From the NCBI GenBank assembly GCA_043743105.1, contig JAYTXD010000011.1, positions 20,784 to 84,783 on the forward strand: a stretch of DNA of 64,000 nucleotides. Direction: 5' to 3'. This stretch comes from RYN-417 sp043743105. GTDB taxonomy: Bacteria; Patescibacteriota; Saccharimonadia; Saccharimonadales; JACDBH01. Under the pieces are notes generated by a model. That model saw only the letters and a program-made list of their open reading frames with translations, was not told where the DNA came from and did no database searches. How positions within the stretch are numbered: position 1 is the stretch's first letter; each line of letters starts with the position of its first letter. Positions 24,025 to 30,928 of the stretch are shown in pieces. A program made the position numbers and the translations under genes.

Positions 24025-24681
24025 TTAGGGCGAGTAGGTAACGCTTGGGAGCACCGTATTCATAAAGTCAGCAGTATTATTTAGCCCTTCAGTCCAGATA
24101 ACAATTGTCTTGTCGCGCAGAGGCAAATAAATGAGAACTCCTTTAACTTTTTTGTTGCTCAGCACACCCGTTACTATTGAACCTCGTACGCTTGGTAATT
24201 TGGCAGGAATATATGCCGAAACAGACGCCGTACCAGCCTTAACTGCAGCATCGTATGTTTTTAGAATTGCGGGATAGGTCTGGCCTGAAACCTGTACACG
24301 AAGCGCAAACTGCGATGTTGGTGAAGAGATATCTGGAATAAAGTCGGGATTAAAATAGATATCAACAGGTACAGCCGCACTAGCAGTGGGAATGTATTCA
24401 TTCCATGTTTTTGGAAAGTCAAATGTTAGAGTTCCGTATGTTTCTGGACCTTTAAAGGTTTTGACTGGAGATTTTTCTTTTTCAGCAAAGGCTAAATCTT
24501 TTTTAGCTGCCTCAACTATAACCGCTTTCTTGGCTGCTACTGCCGCTTTGTCGTCGCTGTTATTTTTATAATCCTGCCTGCCCATAAATGCCCAAACACC
24601 AAACCCAAGCGACCCCAACAATAGGACCAATACAATGATTAGCGGCAATACTAACGACCCTTTTTCATTAAGCTTACGCAT
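24025..24681 (-). CDS. Membrane-anchored protein of unknown function
   Basis: A 218-residue protein with a short cytoplasmic start, one strong helix (SLVLPLIIVLVLLLGSLGFGVWAFM), an Ala/Lys-rich linker and an extracytoplasmic domain beginning TYGTLTFDFPKTWNEYIP. That stretch and the following strands recall PsbP-like or DUF-type folds used in CPR surface lipoproteins, but there is no lipobox. No family is assigned. It is a single gene, 98 bp downstream of the methyltransferase-like gene. Confidence 0.7.
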   Translation of the reverse strand: MRKLNEKGSLVLPLIIVLVLLLGSLGFGVWAFMGRQDYKNNSDDKAAVAAKKAVIVEAAKKDLAFAEKEKSPVKTFKGPETYGTLTFDFPKTWNEYIPTASAAVPVDIYFNPDFIPDISSPTSQFALRVQVSGQTYPAILKTYDAAVKAGTASVSAYIPAKLPSVRGSIVTGVLSNKKVKGVLIYLPLRDKTIVIWTEGLNNTADFMNTVLPSVTYSP

Positions 24682-24734
24682 ATTGTCTTTATAGTACCAT
24701 AACCGCTACACCACGGTGAAGCCTTTACGCTATA

Positions 24735-24776
24735 GCCCCCGCAAATCAAAATGTGTAAATTTTGATTTGCGGGGGC
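24735..24776. terminator. Perfect 18-bp hairpin, family P2 copy
   Basis: GCCCCCGCAAATCAAAAT (24735-24752) pairs perfectly with its complement (24759-24776) around the loop GTGTAA. It starts four bases after the methyltransferase stop. No T-run follows. The left arm with its preceding CTATA matches 47387-47413, where the hairpin is interrupted by other sequence, so it is a dispersed repeat that probably doubles as a terminator. Confidence 0.75.
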
Positions 24777-24780
24777 AATA

Positions 24781-25275
24781 CTATTTATATTCATACAGCA
24801 TTAAGCCGCCATTTTTAACAGTTGGTACACGGCCAGGGATTTTAAAGGCGTAGCTCACAAGTTTAACGGGTTTATCCAACTCTTTCATAATTTTTCCGTC
24901 AAGTTTGGGCATAAACTTATCAAGCAAAAATACGTAAATTCCATCGCAAGGCGGTAAGGTAATATGCCAATAGTTTCGGCATCGGAAAGTCACTAGTTTG
25001 CGGTAACGCCAGCAACTAATTTGGCTATATAAAACAAGTAACGGATTGAGCTCATACCCAATCCCTCGTATACCCTTTTGAGCTGCTTGTTTGAGAACGC
25101 GGCCATCTCCGCTGCCCAGCTCCAACATAATTTGGCCAGGTTGTAGGTCTAGTAAATCCAGGGCCTTTTGTGCCTGCGGTTTAAGCGTTGGCAAATATGG
25201 TGCCCCAAATATAATAACAAATGAAAAAACAAGTAGTAAAGCCGTCAAACCAATAATCACAATATTCATACGCAC
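24781..25275 (-). CDS. Membrane-anchored SAM methyltransferase-like protein
   Basis: A 164-residue protein with an N-terminal transmembrane helix (IVIIGLTALLLVFSFVIIFG) and a compact Rossmann domain. Motif I is MLELGSGDGRVLKQAAQ, then GIGYELNPLLV provides the second acidic strand. Only the first two thirds of a class I methyltransferase fold are present. Such membrane-tethered small methyltransferases recur in CPR genomes; the substrate is unknown. It is divergent from the 25385 operon. Confidence 0.78.
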   Translation of the reverse strand: MRMNIVIIGLTALLLVFSFVIIFGAPYLPTLKPQAQKALDLLDLQPGQIMLELGSGDGRVLKQAAQKGIRGIGYELNPLLVLYSQISCWRYRKLVTFRCRNYWHITLPPCDGIYVFLLDKFMPKLDGKIMKELDKPVKLVSYAFKIPGRVPTVKNGGLMLYEYK

Positions 25276-25321
25276 ACTCAGTATATAGATAACTCCTGCG
25301 CTATAAAAAAGTAAAAATGTA

Positions 25322-25350
25322 TTGACGTAGTATACCTTCGGTAGTATACT
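25322..25350 (+). promoter_or_regulatory. Strong promoter overlapped by an inverted-repeat operator
   Basis: TTGACG (25322-25327) and TATACT (25345-25350) are spaced 17 bp. AGTATAC (25329-25335) and GTATACT (25344-25350) form an inverted repeat with an 8-bp centre covering the spacer and the -10. The second gene of the operon encodes a PadR-type repressor, so this is very likely its autoregulatory site. Confidence 0.8.
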
Positions 25351-25384
25351 TGCGGTATATTAAAACTTTTTAAGGAGTTATGAC

Positions 25385-26302
25385 GTGGAAGAAACTAAAA
25401 AAATAAGCCGTTTTCGCAAATCATGGCTCTTAACAAAAGGCGCCTGGCGTTCGGTAATGCTCGATAAAGAGCTCCTTACTCTTCCACTTATCGGCTTTGC
25501 CGCATCACTGCTGTTTCTCGTCCCGTCAATAGCGCTCTTTGTCATAAACCCAGCTCACCTTTTGTATCACTCACTGGTCAATGACAGCGCCAATAACTGG
25601 CAGCTATCTCCGCTTGGTTACATCTTCGCAATACTCATGCTAATTATGCAGGCTATCATCTCAGCAGTTACTGCTGGCGCCATAACCCACGGAGCTATCG
25701 AACGTTTCAAAGGTAACGACCCCACAGTAAAAACGAGCATTAGTGCTGCACTACACCGCGCAGGATCATTAACGGGCTTCACCATTTTTAGCTTTACAAT
25801 TGGTTTTATTATTTCTGAAATCGCTAACCGTATACCATTTTTGGGTGGCAAGATAGTCATGTGGCTTGCTGGCAGCGCCTGGAACATTGCATCATTCTTT
25901 GCCATCCCCGCAATCATCTCCAGCGATGTACCACTTGGACCTATCCGTGCAACCAAGCAAAGCACGGCCATCATTAAAAAGGTATGGGGCGAAAGTCTCA
26001 TTATAAGTGTTGGAATTGGTCTCGTTGCACTGCTAGGCTTCCTTGGTTACTTTGTTGTTGCTGGCCTCGTGGTAGGCGTCAGTGCTGGCGTCACAGGCTC
26101 CGGCATTGTAGGTGGCATTCTTGGCGGTATCGCATTCCTTGGTTTATTGGCCGGCATAATTTTGGTCTCAGTTTTGCAGACCTATGTTAAAGCGTCGGCT
26201 TACTATTACGCGACCACTGGTATCTCGCCAATTGCCTTTGACAGCCAACTTTTGCGCCAAGCATTTACTGCTAAAAAAGCTCGCAAGTTATTTGCTCGTT
26301 AA
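25385..26302 (+). CDS. Polytopic membrane protein in a PadR-controlled operon
   Basis: A 305-residue integral membrane protein with about six helices. The soluble start is ETKKISRFRKSWLLTKGAWRSVMLDKELL. Long Gly/Ala/Val-rich helices fill the C-terminal half (ISVGIGLVALLGFLGYFVVAGLVVGVSAGV). I recall similar proteins as DUF6159; the substrate or role is unknown. The start is GTG 25385-25387, with AAGGAG seven bases upstream; an ATG at 25380 is out of frame and closes after eight codons. Cotranscribed with the PadR gene 11 bp later. Confidence 0.75.
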   Translation: MEETKKISRFRKSWLLTKGAWRSVMLDKELLTLPLIGFAASLLFLVPSIALFVINPAHLLYHSLVNDSANNWQLSPLGYIFAILMLIMQAIISAVTAGAITHGAIERFKGNDPTVKTSISAALHRAGSLTGFTIFSFTIGFIISEIANRIPFLGGKIVMWLAGSAWNIASFFAIPAIISSDVPLGPIRATKQSTAIIKKVWGESLIISVGIGLVALLGFLGYFVVAGLVVGVSAGVTGSGIVGGILGGIAFLGLLAGIILVSVLQTYVKASAYYYATTGISPIAFDSQLLRQAFTAKKARKLFAR

Positions 26303-26313
26303 GAGGTGTGCCT

Positions 26314-26679
26314 ATGCTCGACACATATGAACAAAATTTGCTGGATGGCTGGGAAGAAGTCTACAAAAAAGGCCAGCTAAAGCTGTGGATTTTACTCGCA
26401 CTTAAAGATAATCCCAAATACATGCCAGCTATCAAGGAATTTATTGCCGGCAGAACAAACGGCATCTTAGAGGCAGACGACAAGAGTATGTACCGCGCCC
26501 TGCGCCAATACAGCCATGCCGAAATTATCATCTTTCAGCTCGACCCTAACAACCAAGGCCCCGATCGTAAGCGCTACGCCCTTACCGCAACAGGAATAAA
26601 ACTCCTTACCGCGTTCACACAGCGGAACATTATCGACATATTTTTTGCCGATGCTACCAAGCGACTTCTTGAGTCTTAA
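26314..26679 (+). CDS. PadR-family transcriptional regulator
   Basis: A 121-residue winged-helix regulator. QLKLWILLALKDNPKYMPAIKEFI corresponds to the PadR opening helix pair (LILALLxxGPxHGYEI); DDKSMYRALRQYSHAEIIIFQL gives the recognition helix and wing, and KRYALTATGIKLLTAF the conserved YxLTxxG. The ATG at 26314 is preferred over the GTG at 26308 because AAGAGG (26301-26306) is seven bases before it. It probably represses its own operon through the inverted repeat at 25329-25350. Confidence 0.88.
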   Translation: MLDTYEQNLLDGWEEVYKKGQLKLWILLALKDNPKYMPAIKEFIAGRTNGILEADDKSMYRALRQYSHAEIIIFQLDPNNQGPDRKRYALTATGIKLLTAFTQRNIIDIFFADATKRLLES

Positions 26680-26684
26680 TAGTT

Positions 26685-26879
26685 CTATTCAAACTTTGCT
26701 TTGAGTTTGGTGATTTTATTTTCGGCTACTTTGAGTGCAGCTTCAAGCTGATGCACCAGCTCCATACCTCGTTCGTAGGCTTTGAGTGCGTCGTCTACAT
26801 CAATGTCATCCTGCTGTAATGTGCCTAGCACTATATCTAATTCTTGTCTTAATTCGGCATAGGTTGGTTGCTTTGTCAT
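26685..26879 (-). CDS. xseB: Exodeoxyribonuclease VII small subunit
   Basis: A 64-residue helical protein matching XseB: YAELRQELDIVLGTLQQDDIDVDDALKAYERGMELVHQLEAALKVAENKI. It forms the coiled collar of the multimeric exonuclease VII with XseA, which ends four bases upstream in the same operon. Converges with the PadR gene five bases away. Confidence 0.93.
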   Translation of the reverse strand: MTKQPTYAELRQELDIVLGTLQQDDIDVDDALKAYERGMELVHQLEAALKVAENKITKLKAKFE

Positions 26880-26883
26880 ACTG

Positions 26884-27996
26884 TTATTGTACCTCGATGT
26901 TAATAATTCCGTCCGAAAGCAGCACTTCTAATTTTTGCCCAGGTTTAGTTTGCGTGGTAGAACGGACTGCTGTTTTACCCTGACGCAACACTGCATATCC
27001 CCGTTTTAAAATAGTTTGAGGATTCAAAATTGACAATAGTTTAACTGCGTAACTAATAGCTTCCCGCTTTGTAACAAAAAGATCCTGCACGGTTTGATGC
27101 AGTGTGTCTCGCTGGATGCCAACATCTTTTTTACCTGCTTGCACCGGTGCACTTAACAAACGCCCCGTTTCGGCCCGTACTGTTGTAAGCTCACTTAATA
27201 ACTGCGCACGATCGGGCACAAGTAGCTCGGCAGCATTACTAGGCGTACTAGCTCGCACATCGGCAGCGAGTTCGGCCAAACTCGTGTCAACTTCGTGTCC
27301 AATAGCAACAAGTGTTGGAATCCTACTAGCCGCCACAGCCCGCGTCACGGATTCCAAGTTGAATGTTTGCAAATCATCAGCACTGCCACCACCCCGTATT
27401 ATCACTAATACCTCGGGTGGGGTGCCCATAGCATTAAAGTGCTCCACTGCCCGCACAATCTGCCCAGCCGCTGGCTCACCTTGCACCTGTACGTCAGCGT
27501 GCTCAATAGTTATCCCACGAAAACGAACATTAATAATCTTTATAAAGTCAGCGTATGCCGCCGACTCGCCACTCGTTATAAGTCCTATGCGCTCTGGAGG
27601 GTATGGTAGCGCCCGTTTACGACTATCCTCAAACAGTCCTTCACGCGTTAACTTTTTTAACAGCAAATCAAAGGCTTTTTTTATTGTTCCCTCGCCCGCC
27701 AGCGAAATATTTTGGACATTTACACTAAACCCGTAGAGCTGATGTAAACGCGGACTGCCCGTAACACGCAAGGTCATACCCTCTTCAAGTGGTCCAGGCA
27801 GGCTATACACTGTGCCAAAAAACTTAACACTCGAATAGTCGTCTTTTAGGTCAAAATACACCCAGCGCCCCTTACTTACACGGAAATTAGCCAACTCACC
27901 TTCAACTACAACGCTCGGGAAAGCAAATTCGAATGTTTGGTTAACAAGCCCTACGAAATCACTCGGTGTTAGTGCACTAGACGACAGTATTTCCAC
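26884..27996 (-). CDS. xseA: Exodeoxyribonuclease VII large subunit
   Basis: The catalytic subunit of a single-strand DNA exonuclease. The N-terminal OB domain reads FEFAFPSVVVEGELANFRVSKGRWVYFDLKDD; the nuclease core has IGLITSGESAAYADFI, VLVIIRGGGSADDLQTFN and PTLVAIGHEVDTSLAELAADVRASTPSNAAEL. At 370 residues it is shorter than the roughly 450 of E. coli, mainly in the C-terminal coiled coil. Confidence 0.95.
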   Translation of the reverse strand: MEILSSSALTPSDFVGLVNQTFEFAFPSVVVEGELANFRVSKGRWVYFDLKDDYSSVKFFGTVYSLPGPLEEGMTLRVTGSPRLHQLYGFSVNVQNISLAGEGTIKKAFDLLLKKLTREGLFEDSRKRALPYPPERIGLITSGESAAYADFIKIINVRFRGITIEHADVQVQGEPAAGQIVRAVEHFNAMGTPPEVLVIIRGGGSADDLQTFNLESVTRAVAASRIPTLVAIGHEVDTSLAELAADVRASTPSNAAELLVPDRAQLLSELTTVRAETGRLLSAPVQAGKKDVGIQRDTLHQTVQDLFVTKREAISYAVKLLSILNPQTILKRGYAVLRQGKTAVRSTTQTKPGQKLEVLLSDGIINIEVQ

Positions 27997-28020
27997 TATC
28001 TACCTATGCCCTTAAAGGTT

Positions 28021-28083
28021 AAAATTTGTGAAAAATATACAAGCTTATTTATTAATAGGCTTGGTATATTTTTCACAAATTTT
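28021..28083 (-). terminator. Long AT-rich terminator hairpin
   Basis: AAAATTTGTGAAAAATATAC at 28021 and its complement ending at 28083 form a stem of about 24 bp with one bulged base, around an AT-rich loop. It lies between the stop of the flippase-like gene and the start of xseA. The run of T at the arm end suits termination in either direction. Confidence 0.75.
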
Positions 28084-28126
28084 ACCTCTTTAATCATCGT
28101 AGCTATATTAGCAGTAATACTGTCGC

Positions 28127-29236
28127 TTAGTGCACAGGAGGGGTTCCATCGTGGTGCTCCTTCGCGTCAATTCGCTGCTCTGATACTTCAACGGCACGTT
28201 CTATGTGGTTACCCGAACGCTTCAATGCGCGCTGGTACAAATAATAGCCAATCGGCAGCGAGTACAACATATTAAGAACCCGATAAACAACCGTTGCTGA
28301 GAGCGCTAAAGCTTTATCGACACCAGCACTCGTTAAGGTAGCGGTCATTAGACCCTCATAAATACCAACACCTCCTGGCAAAATAGCTACAAGGCCAGCA
28401 AAGTTAGCCACTGCGTACGCAATAATAAGCGCCCCAGGGTTTACGAACGTTCCAAAGGCTAAATACACTGCATAAATGGTCAGGACATCAGTTACATTAA
28501 CGAGTAATGCCCAAAGTAACGGCTTTTTTAAATTGCGCCAGTCCTGACTCAGTACCATATAGTCACGGTGCAAGTCTTCCATGGTGCTCTCTACCTTAGC
28601 AATATTAATTGTCTCGCGTTTATGCCGTCTAAACACACCAATAATTTTATTAAGTGCTTTTGGTAACCAGCCGGTAAAAGCCTTAATCCTAACCTTATCA
28701 CTAATGATATATGTACCTACAACTGCGCCAAATAGCGTCATAAAAGCAATCGACGAACTAATCAAAATTGTCAGTGGGCTGGTATGTCTACGCAGGGCCA
28801 AAATAAGCATGCCTAAAAATAACAGGGCCAAAAATGAAATAAAGGTCAGTGCAAAACGCACAATTTGCGCCAGCGTACTCTTAGCCGTACTAATTCCCGA
28901 CTGCTTTAGCCGCAAACTCAGATAGCTAAAACCACTCACACCTCCGCTTGGAAAGACGTGATTTACAAAGTTTAGCTCAATCGTTATAGACATCATGGTA
29001 CTCAGCTTTAAATCTTCGCCTTGACTCTTAAAATAATCCTTATAAAGCCGTGCAACCGAATAATAATTTATGGCCTGCAACGGGATCATCAGCAGTAAGG
29101 CGGCCGCATTTAGCTGACCTAGTTTTTTAAAAGCAGCAATAATAGCTGCGCGCGATATAATCACCAAAACCACTAGTGCGCCAATAGTAAACACATTTAC
29201 CCAAAACTTGATATCTTTTTTCATTGCTTTAGCCAT
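28127..29236 (-). CDS. Lysylphosphatidylglycerol synthase TM-domain / flippase-like membrane protein
   Basis: A 369-residue protein with about eight helices in the LPG_synthase_TM (UPF0104) pattern: an N-terminal AAIIAAFKKLGQLNAAALLLMIPLQAINYYSVARLY, the conserved NFVNHVFPSGGVSGFSYLSLRLKQSG segment, and a late YAVANFAGLVAILPGGVGIYEGLMTATLTSAG. No synthetase domain is fused, so it is probably a lipid flippase or export protein. TATAAT eleven bases before the ATG fits a short leader. Confidence 0.88.
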   Translation of the reverse strand: MAKAMKKDIKFWVNVFTIGALVVLVIISRAAIIAAFKKLGQLNAAALLLMIPLQAINYYSVARLYKDYFKSQGEDLKLSTMMSITIELNFVNHVFPSGGVSGFSYLSLRLKQSGISTAKSTLAQIVRFALTFISFLALLFLGMLILALRRHTSPLTILISSSIAFMTLFGAVVGTYIISDKVRIKAFTGWLPKALNKIIGVFRRHKRETINIAKVESTMEDLHRDYMVLSQDWRNLKKPLLWALLVNVTDVLTIYAVYLAFGTFVNPGALIIAYAVANFAGLVAILPGGVGIYEGLMTATLTSAGVDKALALSATVVYRVLNMLYSLPIGYYLYQRALKRSGNHIERAVEVSEQRIDAKEHHDGTPPVH

Positions 29237-29289
29237 ATATTGGGGTAATTATACTCTATTTCTAATAAACCGTAAGCGTGACCGTAAAA

Positions 29290-29410
29290 GGAAAAAGTTC
29301 TGGCTTCGCCGAACTTTTTTACGAATGGAATGAGCTGTAACCCTGCCAGCAAAAACCAACAAAGAGTGTAAAAGTTTATCAGGGGTCCCCACGGAACCTG
29401 TTCCGTGGGG
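29290..29410 (-). ncRNA. Candidate small RNA between divergent genes
   Basis: On the minus strand a perfect hairpin (CCCCACGGAA, loop, TTCCGTGGGG; 29387-29410) is followed about 65 bases later by GTTCGGCGAAGCCAGAACTTTTT (split: GTTCGGC, GAA, GCCAGAAC, then T5), a textbook intrinsic terminator at 29292-29319. Neither neighbouring gene needs a terminator here, since they are divergent. TATAGT on the minus strand (29414-29419) could start it, overlapping the plus-strand TATACT. The result would be an RNA of about 115 nt. Alternatively the terminator shields the flippase gene. Confidence 0.35.
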
Positions 29411-29424
29411 TATACTATAACCAT

Positions 29425-30591
29425 ATGCAATCACTAATTATTCTTGGGCGTCAGCCAGCGCTTGGGCTTGCCGAGCTAGAGGCACTCTACGGTGCCAATC
29501 ACATTAAGCCCGTTGGCCCCGAAGCCGCCATACTCGACATCGAACCGCAGCACATCGACTTCAACCGTCTTGGCGGCGCAATAAAGCTGGCACAGGTCCA
29601 GACCGAACTCGCCACCACCGAATGGAAAAGCATCGAATCCTACCTGGCCACATCCCTGCCCAACATCCTCAAAAGCCTGCCTGAGGGTAAATTTAAGCTG
29701 GGCCTCAGCGCCTACGGCCTGCGCGCCCGTGCCCCCGAACTCAACGCCAGCGGCCTTCGCCTTAAGCGGCTCATCAAAGACGCTGGCCGCAGCGTCCGTG
29801 TCGTTCCCAACAAGACCGCCACGCTCAACAGCGCCCAAGTCCTCCACAACCAGCTGACCAACACTCTGGGACTCGAAATCGTAGCCTACAGAAATGGCAG
29901 CAAGACATTTATCTGCCAGACCATCGCCGAACAAGACATCGAAGCCTACAGTAGCCGCGACCAGAACCGCCCCAAGCGTGACGCCAAAGTCGGCATGCTG
30001 CCACCCAAACTTGCCCAGATCATCATCAACCTCACCGCGCCCACTGCCGATGCCACCGTACTCGACCCGTTCTGCGGCACCGGCGTCGTCCTCCAAGAAG
30101 CCCTCCTCATGGGCTACCAGGTCTACGGCACCGACCTCGAACCCCGCATGATCGAATACTCCCGCGCCAACCTTGACTGGCTGCACGAACGCCGCGACGG
30201 CAACTTTGCTATCCGTCTTGAACCTGGCGATGCCACCACCCACACCTGGGAACCCCTGCCCACCGTCGTAGCTGGCGAAACCTACCTCGGCAAGCCCTTG
30301 TCCAAAGAACCAGACGAGAATCTCCTGCACGCCATTATGTCCGAATGCGACCGCATCCACCGCGGCGCCCTTACCAACCTTGCCCGCCAGCTGCCCAAAG
30401 GCACCAAGCTCTGTTTGGCTGTACCCGCCTGGAAGCGCAAAAAGGGCTTCGCTCACCTTAAAACGCTTGATTATCTCCGTGAACTAGGCTATAATCGTAT
30501 AGAATTTAGGTTTGCGCGCCAAGAGGACCTCATCTACTTTAGAGAAGACCAATTTGTCGCCCGCGAACTCGTCGTTTTAGTAAAGAATTAA
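29425..30591 (+). CDS. TRM11-like RNA methyltransferase, GC-rich
   Basis: A 388-residue protein like the Trm11/TrmG10 tRNA guanosine methyltransferases: a THUMP-like N-terminal part, then a SAM domain with VLDPFCGTGVVLQEA (residues 212-226), VYGTDLEPRMIEYSRANLDW, and a C-terminal FAHLKTLDYLRELGYNRIEFRFARQEDLIYFRED. The catalytic (D/N)PP(Y/F) motif is not seen; VVAGETYLGKPL (281-292) occupies its place. Its DNA is much more GC-rich than its neighbours. TATACT eight bases before the ATG indicates a leaderless mRNA. L27 follows 12 bp later. Confidence 0.78.
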   Translation: MQSLIILGRQPALGLAELEALYGANHIKPVGPEAAILDIEPQHIDFNRLGGAIKLAQVQTELATTEWKSIESYLATSLPNILKSLPEGKFKLGLSAYGLRARAPELNASGLRLKRLIKDAGRSVRVVPNKTATLNSAQVLHNQLTNTLGLEIVAYRNGSKTFICQTIAEQDIEAYSSRDQNRPKRDAKVGMLPPKLAQIIINLTAPTADATVLDPFCGTGVVLQEALLMGYQVYGTDLEPRMIEYSRANLDWLHERRDGNFAIRLEPGDATTHTWEPLPTVVAGETYLGKPLSKEPDENLLHAIMSECDRIHRGALTNLARQLPKGTKLCLAVPAWKRKKGFAHLKTLDYLRELGYNRIEFRFARQEDLIYFREDQFVARELVVLVKN

Positions 30592-30603
30592 GGATAATGC
30601 CCC

Positions 30604-30876
30604 ATGTCACACGTTAAAGCTGGTGGAACAAGCAAGAACAATCACAACAACGCCGGTCACCGCCTCGGTGTCAAACTCTTTGGTGGCGAAAAAGTCACTG
30701 TTGGCCAGGTTATCGTCCGCCAGGTTGGTATGAGTAAGCGTGGTGGCGAAGGCACAAGCGTCTCACGTAACTACACCATCCACGCGGCCAAAGATGGTGT
30801 CGTTAACTACTCCCAGCGCAAAGTTCGCACCTTCACGGGCAAAAGCGTCTTCCGCACCGAAGTCACTGTCAAATAA
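30604..30876 (+). CDS. rpmA: 50S ribosomal protein L27
   Basis: A 90-residue ribosomal protein at the peptidyl-transferase centre. The SHVKAGGTSKNNHNNAGHRLGVKLFGGEKVTVGQVIVRQ opening and GMSKRGGEGTSVSRNYTIHAAKDGVVNY are diagnostic. It has no cleavable extension. AAGGA nine bases before the ATG. Usually next to rplU and obgE; here its partner is a methyltransferase gene instead. Confidence 0.95.
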   Translation: MSHVKAGGTSKNNHNNAGHRLGVKLFGGEKVTVGQVIVRQVGMSKRGGEGTSVSRNYTIHAAKDGVVNYSQRKVRTFTGKSVFRTEVTVK

Positions 30877-30894
30877 CCACCAGGCCTAAGTATT

Positions 30895-30920
30895 AAAAAC
30901 CCGCTCATCGGCAGGTTTTT
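30895..30920 (+). terminator. Terminator after rpmA
   Basis: AAAAACC (30895-30901) pairs with GGTTTTT (30914-30920) with a short GC-rich middle, ending in a T-run. It sits 19 bp after the rpmA stop and may serve both convergent genes. Confidence 0.7.
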
Positions 30921-30928
30921 AAATGGGA

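Noticed and set aside
24735..24776. CRISPR-like repeat because similar 30-45 bp units recur (24.7, 33.1, 47.4, 63.5 kb)
   Set aside because: Copies are single, dispersed and palindromic, without regular spacers or cas genes.
27104..27736. 210-codon plus-strand ORF inside xseA
   Set aside because: Antisense shadow of the exonuclease VII large subunit; Ser/Thr-rich with no motif.
28006..28275. 89-codon ORF across the terminator hairpin
   Set aside because: It reads through the AT-rich palindrome and into the end of the flippase-like gene on the other strand.
29476..30456. 326-codon minus-strand ORF opposite the TRM11-like gene
   Set aside because: It is the antisense shadow of a GC-rich gene; the composition is Gly/Val/Ala/Asp-rich without motifs and the plus-strand gene has clear SAM motifs.
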